Positions 17,724 to 25,712 of a stretch of DNA of 64,000 nt are shown here, piece by piece. Position 1 is the stretch's first letter. The number at the start of each line of letters is the position of its first letter. Source of the DNA: AC-49 sp963766605 (lineage in GTDB: Bacteria > Actinomycetota > Thermoleophilia > Solirubrobacterales > Solirubrobacteraceae); assembly GCA_963766605.1 (NCBI GenBank), contig CAVYAT010000007.1:62001-126000 (forward strand), in the 5' to 3' direction. Made by a program: the position numbers and the translations under genes. The notes beneath the pieces are model-generated. The model saw only the letters and a list, made by a program, of their open reading frames with translations. It was not told the origin of the DNA and ran no database searches.

Positions 17724-17773
17724 CAACCCCCGTAGCCCACGGCCGAACGTCCCGATTCTGGAGTTGAAAGTGC

Positions 17774-18883
17774 ATGCAGAATTCTGACCGCATCCTGACG
17801 ACGCACACCGGCAGCCTTCCGCGGCCACCGGAGGTGTTGGCGCCCGGTGGCGCGGCCGACCAAGCAGTGCTCGCCGGCGCCGTGAACGACGTCGTGCGTC
17901 AGCAGGTCGCGGCGGGCATGGACTTCGTCAGCGACGGTGAGATGAGCAAGCCCAGCTACGTCGGGTACGTGGCCGATGTGCTGACCGGGTTCGGCGACAC
18001 CTCGGAAAGCACCCCGCCCCCCGACGTCGTCGACTTCCCGGTGTGGGGAGCATTCGCCTCCGCCGCCGTCGCTGCGTTCCTCAAGACGCCGGCCTGCATC
18101 GGCGACGTGCAGCGCCGGGACCTGACGCACGCCCAGCAGGACATCGCCCGGCTGCAGGGCGCGATCGCCGATTCCGGCGGCTCCGCGACACCGTTCATGA
18201 CCGCGGCGTCCCCGGGCGTGATCGCGATGTTCATGGACAACCGCCACTACGCCAGCCACGACGACTACCTGGCCGCGCTCGCCGCGGCAATGAAGGACGA
18301 GTACGACGAGATCCATCGCAGCGGGCTGATGCTCCAGATCGACTGCCCCGATCTGGCGGCGGGTCGCGTCTTCCAGTTCCCGCAGGCGAGCCTCGACGAA
18401 TGGCAGACGACCGCCTCGCATCACATCGAGGTCCTCAACGAGGCGACCCGCGACATCCCGCCCGAGGCGATGCGGATGCACCTGTGCTGGGGCAACTACG
18501 CCGGCCCGCACATCCACGACATCCCCATGCGCGACGTGCTCCCGATGGTCTACAAGGCGCGTCCCGCGGCGATCTCGTTCGAGGCGGCAAACCCGCGCCA
18601 CGCCCACGAGTGGGCGGTGTTCGCGGACCTCCCGTTGCCCGATGACAAGATCATCCTGCCCGGGGTCGTCGACTCCACGAGCCCGTTCGTCGAGCACCCC
18701 GAGCTGGTGGCGCAGCGGCTCATCCAGTTTGCGCAGCTCGTCGGCCGCGAGCGGGTCATCGCGAGCACCGACTGCGGGTTCGCGACGTTCGCCCCGCTGA
18801 CGCCGGTGATGAGCGAGATCGTCTACGCCAAGCTCGCCGCGATCTCCGAGGGCGCGGCGCTCGCGACCGAGAAGCTGTGGTGA
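17774..18883 (+). CDS. MetE-like zinc methyltransferase 2
   Basis: 369 aa, paralogue of the protein at 15768: same N-terminal TTHTGSLPRP motif, zinc ligands His236 and Cys238 (MHLCWGNYAGPH), Glu in SFEAANPRHAHEW, and Cys334 in STDCG. It lacks the N-terminal MetE half. The ATG lies inside a GCATGCAGAATTC palindrome-like stretch, and no Shine-Dalgarno is evident, so the message may have a short or no leader. It is a single-gene unit ending 4 bases before the convergent aldehyde dehydrogenase gene. Function as for the first copy: methyl transfer in aromatic or C1 metabolism is inferred. Confidence 0.84.
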   Translation: MQNSDRILTTHTGSLPRPPEVLAPGGAADQAVLAGAVNDVVRQQVAAGMDFVSDGEMSKPSYVGYVADVLTGFGDTSESTPPPDVVDFPVWGAFASAAVAAFLKTPACIGDVQRRDLTHAQQDIARLQGAIADSGGSATPFMTAASPGVIAMFMDNRHYASHDDYLAALAAAMKDEYDEIHRSGLMLQIDCPDLAAGRVFQFPQASLDEWQTTASHHIEVLNEATRDIPPEAMRMHLCWGNYAGPHIHDIPMRDVLPMVYKARPAAISFEAANPRHAHEWAVFADLPLPDDKIILPGVVDSTSPFVEHPELVAQRLIQFAQLVGRERVIASTDCGFATFAPLTPVMSEIVYAKLAAISEGAALATEKLW

Positions 18884-18887
18884 CCGC

Positions 18888-20336
18888 TCAGAAGGGGTAG
18901 GCGATCGGGCCTTCGGTGAGCGTCGTGAGGCGCAGCTCGGTGAAGTCCTCGATCGCGTAGTGCCCGGAGCGCCCCCACCCGCTGTCCTTGACGCCGCCGT
19001 TGGGCAGCGAGGGCTCGCCGGCCATCGTCGGGCCGTTGACGTGCACGATCCCGGCGTCAAAGCGCTGCGCCAGTTCCAGGCCGCGGCGCTGGTCGCCGGT
19101 CCAGATCGCCGCGCTCAACCCGTACGGCGTGTGGTGGGCGCGCGCGAGCGCAGCCTCCGCGTCGTCGACCGCCTCCACGACGAGGACCGGGCCGAACGTC
19201 TCTTCGTCGCCGCGCGTGACCGCGACGTCGTGCGGAACGTCGGCCAGGATCGCCGGCGAGCAGACCCGGCCGTTGAAGTCGCCGCCGGTCAGCAGCCGCG
19301 CGCCGCGCTCCACGGCGTCGCCGATGCGCTCCTGGACCTGGCGGACCGCCTGATCGTTGATCAGCGGGCCGATGATCGTCGCCGGATCCGTGGGGTCGCC
19401 GGTCGGTAGCTGTTGCGTCTTGGCGACCAGGCGGTCCAGGAACCGATCGTGGACCGCACGCTCGACGAGCACCTTTCGCGTGTTCAGGCAGATCTGGCCC
19501 TGATGGAAGAAGGCGCCGAACACGGCGGCGTCGACGGCCTGGGTCAGGTCGGCGTCGTCGAGTACGAGCATCGGGTTGTAGCCACCGAGTTCGAGCACGA
19601 TCGGCTTGAGCGCGCGCCCGGCCTTCTCGGCCAGGATGCGCGCGGTGCGCGACGAGCCGGTGAAGTTGATGCAGCGCACGTCCGGACTCTCGAAGAACAC
19701 GTCGGCGACCGTTGCCGCGTCGCCCGGCGCGTGGGCGACGACGTTCACGGTTCCGGGCGGGAACCCGACCGCGTCCAGGATCTCGGCGTGCAGCAGCCCC
19801 GCCGAGATCGGCGCCTCCTCGGACGGTTTGATGACGACGGTGTTGCCGAACACCAACGGCAGCACGATCGTGCGCCACGCGAGGTTGAAGGCGCCATTCC
19901 ACGGCGTGAATCCTGCGACGACCCCGAGCGGCTTGCGGGTCGCCATCGCAAAGCGACCGGGAACGTCGCTGCGCAGGACGTCGCCGTAGGGCAGATAGCC
20001 CCACCCGGCGGCCTGGCGCAGGAGGCTCGCCGACCACTGGATCTGGAAACGCCCGAACGCCGTCCCGGAGCCCGTCTCCAGCGCGAGGATTCGGACGATG
20101 TCCTGCGTCCGCCGTTCGCACTCGTCGGCGGCGGCGAGGAACAGGCGCTGGCGCTCACCGGGCCCGCTGGCGGCCCAGGCCGGGAAGGCGCCGGCCGCCG
20201 CCGCGACCGCCTGCGTGGCCTCGGCCGCCCCGCCGGCGGCCACCTGCGCCACGACCTCGTCGTTGAACGGATTGCGGTCGTCGAACGTGCGCGACGGCGA
20301 CGCCGCCCATCGACCGTCGATGTAGTGAGTGTTCAT
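18888..20336 (-). CDS. NAD(P)-dependent aldehyde dehydrogenase (benzaldehyde/vanillin dehydrogenase-like)
   Basis: 482 aa. The catalytic Cys is in FFHQGQICLNTRK, the general-base Glu in VLELGGYNP, and the coenzyme-binding region in NFTGSSRTAR and FTPWNGAFN. Length and the HQGQIC motif fit the benzaldehyde/vanillin-type ALDH group. ATG 20336 overlaps the stop of the upstream amidohydrolase gene by one base (TGATG), and it is the last gene of the minus operon that starts at 23613. It would oxidise an aromatic or ring-fission aldehyde. Confidence 0.92.
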   Translation of the reverse strand: MNTHYIDGRWAASPSRTFDDRNPFNDEVVAQVAAGGAAEATQAVAAAAGAFPAWAASGPGERQRLFLAAADECERRTQDIVRILALETGSGTAFGRFQIQWSASLLRQAAGWGYLPYGDVLRSDVPGRFAMATRKPLGVVAGFTPWNGAFNLAWRTIVLPLVFGNTVVIKPSEEAPISAGLLHAEILDAVGFPPGTVNVVAHAPGDAATVADVFFESPDVRCINFTGSSRTARILAEKAGRALKPIVLELGGYNPMLVLDDADLTQAVDAAVFGAFFHQGQICLNTRKVLVERAVHDRFLDRLVAKTQQLPTGDPTDPATIIGPLINDQAVRQVQERIGDAVERGARLLTGGDFNGRVCSPAILADVPHDVAVTRGDEETFGPVLVVEAVDDAEAALARAHHTPYGLSAAIWTGDQRRGLELAQRFDAGIVHVNGPTMAGEPSLPNGGVKDSGWGRSGHYAIEDFTELRLTTLTEGPIAYPF

Positions 20337-21292
20337 CACAGCCCCAGTAGTCGTTCGGCGTTGCCATGGGCGATCTTGTCGCGGTCGGCCGGACTCAGCG
20401 GCGCGTCGCGCAGGAACGCGGTGGCGCGAGCGCTGTCGCCGAACGGATGGTCGACCGAGAACATGATGCGGTCGGCGCCGAAGACGTCGAGCGCGCATCG
20501 CAGGGGAGCGTCGGTGTGGTAGCCGCACGTGGAGACGTGGACGTGACGCAGCACCGTCTCCGCTACTCCGCTCGGGGCGTCGCGCAGCGCCGGCGCGATC
20601 ATCTCGTCGGCGCGCTGGAGCGAGAACGGGAGGTTCTCGCCCATGTGGCCGACGATGATCTGGAGCGCCGGAAAGCGCTCGAACACACCACCGAGGACCA
20701 TCCGCAGGACGTGCATGCCGCACTCGGCATGCCAGCCCCAGCCCGCGGTGGCGAGCGCGATCGAGCGGTCGGGCGCGAGGCCCGAGAAGTAGGCATCGGC
20801 GACCGCGCGCGGGGGCGGGGCCGGGTGCAGGTAGATGGGAACCGAAAGGCGCTGCGCGGCCGCCAGGACCGGACGGACCGACGGGTCGTCGAGGAACGTC
20901 CCGCCCGTCTGACCATGGATCATCGCCCCGACGTGGCCGAGGTCGCCCACGGCGCGCTCGAGTTCGTCGGCGGCCTGTTCGGGCGCGCTCATCGGCAGCG
21001 TGGCGAAGGCGGCGAACCGCCGCGGATGGGTGGCGACGATCTCGGCCAGGCGCTCGTTGATCGTCTGCGACAGCGTCACCGAACGTTCGGGCTCGAGCGC
21101 CTGGACGAGGTTCCCGAGCGCGAGCGAGAGGATCTGCATGTCCACTCCGGCTTCGTCCATCATCGCCAGCCGCGCGGCGCTGCAGTCGTCGAGCTCCTGG
21201 GCGCGCAGGCCGCCGCGCGGGCCGAGGTCGATCCCGGCGGCCGACGCGAGGTCGCGCGGGAACATGTGCTCCTCAATCGCGATGACCCTCAT
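20336..21292 (-). CDS. Amidohydrolase_2-family protein, resorcylate/dihydroxybenzoate decarboxylase-like
   Basis: 318 aa metal-dependent TIM-barrel enzyme of the ACMSD/gamma-resorcylate decarboxylase group. The N-terminal IAIEEHMF supplies the Glu and His metal ligands found in gamma-resorcylate decarboxylase; later ligands are His in IYLHPAP, His in IVGHMGENLPF and Asp in FSVDHPFG. It overlaps GntR3 upstream (ATGA) and the ALDH downstream. A reversible non-oxidative decarboxylation of a hydroxybenzoate fits the pathway context; hydrolysis is the other possibility. Confidence 0.85.
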   Translation of the reverse strand: MRVIAIEEHMFPRDLASAAGIDLGPRGGLRAQELDDCSAARLAMMDEAGVDMQILSLALGNLVQALEPERSVTLSQTINERLAEIVATHPRRFAAFATLPMSAPEQAADELERAVGDLGHVGAMIHGQTGGTFLDDPSVRPVLAAAQRLSVPIYLHPAPPPRAVADAYFSGLAPDRSIALATAGWGWHAECGMHVLRMVLGGVFERFPALQIIVGHMGENLPFSLQRADEMIAPALRDAPSGVAETVLRHVHVSTCGYHTDAPLRCALDVFGADRIMFSVDHPFGDSARATAFLRDAPLSPADRDKIAHGNAERLLGL

Positions 21293-21990
21293 CCGGATGT
21301 GAGCATGCGTTCGAGGTAGCGACGGATGTCGATTTCGTTGGTGGCGAGGTGGTCGGAATAGACGGCCCGCATCCGGTCGGGGTCGCCGGATCGGGCCGCC
21401 TCGATCAGCGGCACGTGGCGCTCCACCGCGTTGCGCTCGCTCAGCGCGTCGGTCTCGATGTACACGAGGCGGATGTATCGCTGGGCGGATTGCCAGAGCT
21501 GGGTGATGAGCTGATCCAACCGTGGGGTCAGCACCGGCGCCAGCAGCACGCGGTGAAAGGCGTCGTGCGCCTCCCAGAACGCCGTCGTGTCCAGCGGCGC
21601 GACGCGGGCGACTTCGAGATGGGTCTCCATCTCCGCCACGTCGGCTGCGGTCAGCAACGGCAGCGCACGGACGACGGCGTCGGCCTCGATCAGCAGTCGC
21701 AGCCGGTAGATCTCCTCGAGATCGCCGACCTCCAGCGGCGCGATCACCGCCGTACGCGCCGGGCGAAGGAGAACGAGACCCTGCCCGGCCAGTCGCTGGA
21801 GCGCCTCGCGGACCGGGCTCGGGCTGACGCCGAGATCCGCCGCCAGGTCGCTGATCGACAGCGACTCACCGGGGCGCACGCGGCCCTCGATGATCGACCG
21901 CCGGACCTCGTGGCTCACGCGGTCGACGAGCGACTGCGTCTCGGTCTCCAGGCGCGCGACGCCGGTCTTGGTTCTCACCGGCTCAGCCAT
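21289..21990 (-). CDS. GntR-family transcriptional regulator, FCD subfamily (GntR3)
   Basis: 233 aa. Winged helix with LGVSPSPVREALQRLAGQGLV, then an FCD ligand domain. The recognition helix (SPSPVREA) differs from GntR1/GntR2 (SRTPLREA), so it should read a different operator. Start ATG 21990 lies inside the last codons of the upstream hydrolase gene (8-base overlap). Being inside the operon it would be autoregulated with it; the perfect palindrome at 23649-23662 is a likely target. Confidence 0.88.
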   Translation of the reverse strand: MAEPVRTKTGVARLETETQSLVDRVSHEVRRSIIEGRVRPGESLSISDLAADLGVSPSPVREALQRLAGQGLVLLRPARTAVIAPLEVGDLEEIYRLRLLIEADAVVRALPLLTAADVAEMETHLEVARVAPLDTTAFWEAHDAFHRVLLAPVLTPRLDQLITQLWQSAQRYIRLVYIETDALSERNAVERHVPLIEAARSGDPDRMRAVYSDHLATNEIDIRRYLERMLTSG

Positions 21991-22753
21991 CGCGCCAGAA
22001 GTTCGCGAGCGTCGGGTTGAATTCGGGATGGAACTGCGGGAAGTGATGTCCGGTCTCGAGCACGACGTGACTTCCATGCAGCTGGGCGGCCAGTGCATCG
22101 GCGATCGCCGCCATGCTCTCGCTCCACCCGCCGGTGACGGTCAGGAACGGGATCTGAGCGCCGGCGACCCGCTCGATCGCGGGCCGCGCGTCCCACTGGG
22201 CCGGGGTCTGCATGAGCACGAGACCCTCACCCATGCGGGTCTGCGTGGCCTCGTCCAAGCTCTCGGACATGGCGGACGGAATGCCGGCGTAGCGCGCGAA
22301 CTCCAGGTAGCGCTCGCGGGGCGACGCGGCGGTGACGAGCGCCGTGACCATGGCCTGGCGGTTGGCGACGACAGCAGGATGGTCGGGCGCCACCGAGGCG
22401 GCTGCGGCCTCCACAACGGTCAGCGACCGCACCGCCTCCGGCCGCAGGCTCGCGGCCTGGGTCGCGATACATCCGCCGTAGGAGTGGCCGACGAGATGCA
22501 TGCCGTCGCCGAGCATCTCAGCGACCCACACGGCGTCGCGGTCGATGCTCTCCGGCCCCCGAGACGGGCTGCGAGCGTGGCCCGGCCGGTCCGGCAGCAC
22601 GAGCTGCCAGCCCTCGTCGGCGAGCGGTCGCTGCTTGGCCCACGCGGTCTCGCCGCCGTTCGGACCGCCCTGGGGCCCGCCGTGGATCATGAGCACCGGC
22701 AAGCCCGATCCCCATCGGGTGACGTGGAGGTCTTCGAGCAGGTTCTGACTCAT
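21983..22753 (-). CDS. Alpha/beta hydrolase (2), paralogue of the 14966 enzyme
   Basis: 256 aa. Oxyanion segment LMIHGGPQGGPNGG, nucleophile elbow GHSYGGC and a C-terminal His in ETGHHFPQF. Residues around the elbow are almost the same as in the 14966 protein. ATGA overlap with the FAH gene upstream. Together with FAH2 and VOC2 it forms the second copy of the ring-cleavage set; likely a C-C hydrolase or esterase acting on the product of VOC2. Confidence 0.87.
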   Translation of the reverse strand: MSQNLLEDLHVTRWGSGLPVLMIHGGPQGGPNGGETAWAKQRPLADEGWQLVLPDRPGHARSPSRGPESIDRDAVWVAEMLGDGMHLVGHSYGGCIATQAASLRPEAVRSLTVVEAAAASVAPDHPAVVANRQAMVTALVTAASPRERYLEFARYAGIPSAMSESLDEATQTRMGEGLVLMQTPAQWDARPAIERVAGAQIPFLTVTGGWSESMAAIADALAAQLHGSHVVLETGHHFPQFHPEFNPTLANFWRDG

Positions 22754-23613
22754 GGCCGGCCGCCAAACGTGTGGCGCATGTGGCCGACGCCCTCGACGAA
22801 GCTCTCGAGCTCGTCGCCGGGCTCGAGGTAGCGCGGTGGGTCCTGCGCCATCCCGATCCCGCTGGGGGTGCCGGTGAAGATCACGTCGCCCGGCCACAGC
22901 GGGGTGATGGCGCTGAGGTACTCGATCAGGCCGCCGACCGAGAACAGCATCGCCGAGCTGCGGTCGTGCTGCACCTCGACGCCGTTGAGCGTGCAGGAGA
23001 GCTCGATGTCCTCGCGGTCGCGAAACTCGTCCGGCGTCACCAGGACCGGGCCCAGCGGAGCAAAGCCCGGGAGGGACTTTCCGAGCCCGAACTGCGGCGT
23101 CGTCGCCGGCCGCATCTGGATGTCGCGGTCCGACAGGTCCTGGCCAGCGGTGACGCCGGCGACGACCGGCCACGCATCGGCGGCCCGGACGTCGCGCGCG
23201 GGGCGCCCGATCACGACGACGATCTCCACCTCCCAGTCGACCGCCGTCGTGGACAGCTCGATCGCACCGTACGGGCCGGTGACCGACGGCTGCAGCTTGG
23301 TGAAGATGAGCGGCACCTCCGGGACCGCCATCCCGGCCTCGCCGGCGTGACCGGGGTAGTTGAGCCCGACGCCGAAGATCTGGCGCGGGACTGGGCTCGG
23401 CGCGCGGAGGCGACCGGGGTCGATCCGCACGTCGTCGGATGCGTCGAGACCGCGCGCGATCTCGATCACCTCGTCCCAGCGGTCCAGTGCGAGCTCGGGC
23501 GCCGCCGGGATCGCGCCGCCGCTGGCCGTATGGAGATCGGTACCGCGCTCGGGGAGCCGGTCGCCGGCGCCGGCGACCAACAGCAGGCGGCCGTCGTGGT
23601 TGGCGAATCTCAT
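22750..23613 (-). CDS. Fumarylacetoacetate hydrolase (FAH) family protein 2
   Basis: 287 aa. Core FGVGLNYPGHAGEAG, metal ligands in DWEVEIVVVIG (two Glu) and in AGQDLSDRDIQ (Asp), substrate loop FTGTPSGIG. First gene of the minus operon (FAH, hydrolase, GntR3, amidohydrolase, ALDH); the gap to the divergent VOC2 gene is 75 bases and holds a palindrome. Likely hydratase, decarboxylase or acylpyruvate hydrolase in the lower part of a meta-cleavage route. Confidence 0.88.
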   Translation of the reverse strand: MRFANHDGRLLLVAGAGDRLPERGTDLHTASGGAIPAAPELALDRWDEVIEIARGLDASDDVRIDPGRLRAPSPVPRQIFGVGLNYPGHAGEAGMAVPEVPLIFTKLQPSVTGPYGAIELSTTAVDWEVEIVVVIGRPARDVRAADAWPVVAGVTAGQDLSDRDIQMRPATTPQFGLGKSLPGFAPLGPVLVTPDEFRDREDIELSCTLNGVEVQHDRSSAMLFSVGGLIEYLSAITPLWPGDVIFTGTPSGIGMAQDPPRYLEPGDELESFVEGVGHMRHTFGGRP

Positions 23614-23648
23614 CGGGCTTCACATCTCCGGGAAGGTGATATAGCATC

Positions 23649-23662
23649 GATCATACATGATC
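23649..23662. promoter_or_regulatory. Palindromic operator between divergent FAH2 and VOC2 genes
   Basis: GATCATACATGATC is a perfect inverted repeat (6-bp arms, 2-bp centre) in the 75-base divergent promoter region. Size and symmetry suit an FCD-type GntR dimer, and gntR3 lies in the operon it would control. The sequence differs from the CTGTATGCAG sites, matching the different recognition helix. Confidence 0.6.
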
Positions 23663-23688
23663 TTTCTAGTCGAAGGAGCGGTGTCCGG

Positions 23689-24288
23689 ATGAGCACCCAG
23701 AACGACAGCGGCGCGATCGTCCGTCCCGCGTTTCACCACGCGTTCCTGAAGACGACGCGCCTCGACGAGATGAAACGCTGGTACGGGCTCGTCCTCGGCC
23801 TGGTGCCGAACTTCGCATGGGAGGCGGGTGCCTTCATGAGCAACGACGACGCCAACCATCGCCTCGTCCTGTTCTCGACCCCGGCCGTCACCGAGGACGT
23901 GGACAAGGTCACGCACGCGGGCCTGCACCACCTGGCCTACGAGTACGCCGACTGGCAGGACCTGCTGCGGTCCTATGTCCGGCTCCGAGAGCACGGGATC
24001 GAGCCCCACGCCTCGCTCGACCACGGGCTGACCACGTCCTTCTACTACCTCGACCCGGACGGAAACAGCCTCGAGCTCCAGTACGACAACTTCGGGGACT
24101 GGGCCCGGTCGACGGAGTTCATGCGCACCGCCCCCGAGTTCCGCGAGGACCCGATCGGCAAGCCGATCGATCCGCAGCAGCTCATCGACGCATGGCGTGG
24201 TGGCCAGAGCCGCGACGAGATCCACGTGCGCGCCTACGCGGGCGAGATGGCCCCGACGGAAGCATTCGACATTCGCATTCCGGGCTGA
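23689..24288 (+). CDS. VOC-family protein, one-domain extradiol-dioxygenase-like (2)
   Basis: 199 aa, clearly homologous to the 12820 protein along its whole length. Candidate metal ligands: His in FHHAFLKTTR, His in GLHHLAYEY, and Glu in NSLELQYDNF after SFYYLDPDGN. ATG 23689 follows AAGGAG by 10 bases. The stop overlaps the next start (TGATG). It diverges from the FAH2 operon across the palindrome, so both arms are probably co-regulated by GntR3. Ring cleavage of a catechol-like substrate is inferred. Confidence 0.85.
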   Translation: MSTQNDSGAIVRPAFHHAFLKTTRLDEMKRWYGLVLGLVPNFAWEAGAFMSNDDANHRLVLFSTPAVTEDVDKVTHAGLHHLAYEYADWQDLLRSYVRLREHGIEPHASLDHGLTTSFYYLDPDGNSLELQYDNFGDWARSTEFMRTAPEFREDPIGKPIDPQQLIDAWRGGQSRDEIHVRAYAGEMAPTEAFDIRIPG

Positions 24289-25190
24289 TGAACGCTCAGG
24301 CAAAGCGCGAGGCCGTCGCGTACGAACCCGAAGGCGTCCGGATCGCGGGCTCGGCCATCGCGGCCGGCGACCCTGGGGCTCCGCTGTTGGTCGGCCTCCA
24401 CGGAGGCCTGTATCGCGGGCGCTATTTCGACGTCCCGTGCGGACGGAGCGGCTCATTCATGGATCTCGCGGCCGCGGCCGGTTTTCCGGTCGTCGCGTTC
24501 GACCGTCCCGGCTACGGGGACAGTGCCGGGCTTCCCGCAGCAGAGAACACCTTCGAGCGCCAGGCCGCGCTGCTCGCGCAGGCGGCGACGGCCGCCGCCG
24601 AGCACGTCGGCGCCCCCGGCATCGTCCTCGTCGGCCACTCGATCGGCGGAATGATCGCGCTGACGCTTGCCGCGGAGGCCGACGAGATCCCCCTGTGGGG
24701 CGTTTCGGCCACCGGGATGGGGCTCGTCATCCCGTCGGGAGGGCCGGCCGAAGGGCTGTCGGCGGTCGCCAGTGGGCAGGCGACCGACGTCATCGCGTTC
24801 CCGGCCGAGCAGGGCGATCAGGTGATGTTCGGGCCGCCGTGGACCTATGACCCCTCGGTGCAGTCCGAGGCCCACGAGAGCTATTCCCCGGCGCCGGCGG
24901 TCGAGCTCATTGCCGCACCGCGGTGGTCGACGGAGAAGCTTCCCGAGCTCGCACCCCGGGTCCGCGTTCCGGTCCACAACGCGCTCGCCGAATTTGACGC
25001 GCTGTGGGACAGCTCGGCCGACAACGTCGCGGGGTTCGCCGCGCTGTTCACGGCGGCGCCGTTCGTCGATGCCTCGGTCGCTCGCGGCACCGGTCACAGC
25101 ATCGACCACCATCGGCTTGGCCGCGCGCTGCATCTGCGCCAGCTCGCGTTTGCCGACGAGTGCCGGGTCTACGCCGGGCGCACGGGCTGA
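24288..25190 (+). CDS. Alpha/beta hydrolase (3)
   Basis: 300 aa. Oxyanion segment LVGLHGGLYRG, nucleophile elbow GHSIGGM (Ser), acid probably in AEFDALW and His in GTGHSIDHH. It is only distantly related to the other two hydrolases of the island. Translationally coupled to VOC2 by a one-base overlap, so it probably acts on the same pathway. Substrate not known. Confidence 0.85.
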   Translation: MNAQAKREAVAYEPEGVRIAGSAIAAGDPGAPLLVGLHGGLYRGRYFDVPCGRSGSFMDLAAAAGFPVVAFDRPGYGDSAGLPAAENTFERQAALLAQAATAAAEHVGAPGIVLVGHSIGGMIALTLAAEADEIPLWGVSATGMGLVIPSGGPAEGLSAVASGQATDVIAFPAEQGDQVMFGPPWTYDPSVQSEAHESYSPAPAVELIAAPRWSTEKLPELAPRVRVPVHNALAEFDALWDSSADNVAGFAALFTAAPFVDASVARGTGHSIDHHRLGRALHLRQLAFADECRVYAGRTG

Positions 25191-25207
25191 CCCGCCATGA
25201 CCTGAAC

Positions 25208-25654
25208 CTATCCGGGTCCGCGTCGGCTGCCGAGAACGATGAGGGTCTTCGTGCCGACGACCTTGCCGCTGCGGCGGATCGTGTCGATGACGCGTTTGAG
25301 ATGGGCGAGGTCGGTGACCCGGAGTCGTACGAGGGCGTCTGGGTCGCCGGCGATCGTGAAGCTCTCGACGAGCTCGGGGAGGCCCGAGACGGTGTCGTCG
25401 ATCTCGTCGACCTGGGTGCGGCCGACGAACCGAAGCTCGGCGAACGCCTCGATCTCGCTGCCGAGCTTGGCATGGTCGAGGATCGCGGTGTAGCCGGTGA
25501 TGATCCCTGCCGTCTCGAGCCGGTCGATGCGGCGTTTCGCGGCGGCCGGTGAGAGGCCGACGCGGCGCCCGATCTCGCTCGCCGAGCGCCTGCCGTCCTG
25601 GACGAGGAGGCCGAGGATCGATTCGTCAATCTCGTCAACGCTTGCGCGTACCAT
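25208..25654 (-). CDS. Lrp/AsnC-family transcriptional regulator
   Basis: 148 aa. N-terminal helix-turn-helix (residues about 5-60, ASEIGRRVGLSPAAAKRRIDRL) and C-terminal RAM ligand-binding domain (residues about 65-145). ATG 25654 gives the standard length; the longer frame to 25828 would run into the divergent gene. It faces away from the E1 gene at 25713 with a 58-base gap, a layout typical of Lrp proteins that control the neighbouring 2-oxoacid dehydrogenase genes in answer to an amino acid. Confidence 0.9.
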   Translation of the reverse strand: MVRASVDEIDESILGLLVQDGRRSASEIGRRVGLSPAAAKRRIDRLETAGIITGYTAILDHAKLGSEIEAFAELRFVGRTQVDEIDDTVSGLPELVESFTIAGDPDALVRLRVTDLAHLKRVIDTIRRSGKVVGTKTLIVLGSRRGPG

Positions 25655-25712
25655 CGCGAAATCGTAAGCCAAAGAGCGCCTGAGACGGAGATCTTCGCCG
25701 CTTGAGCCAGAT

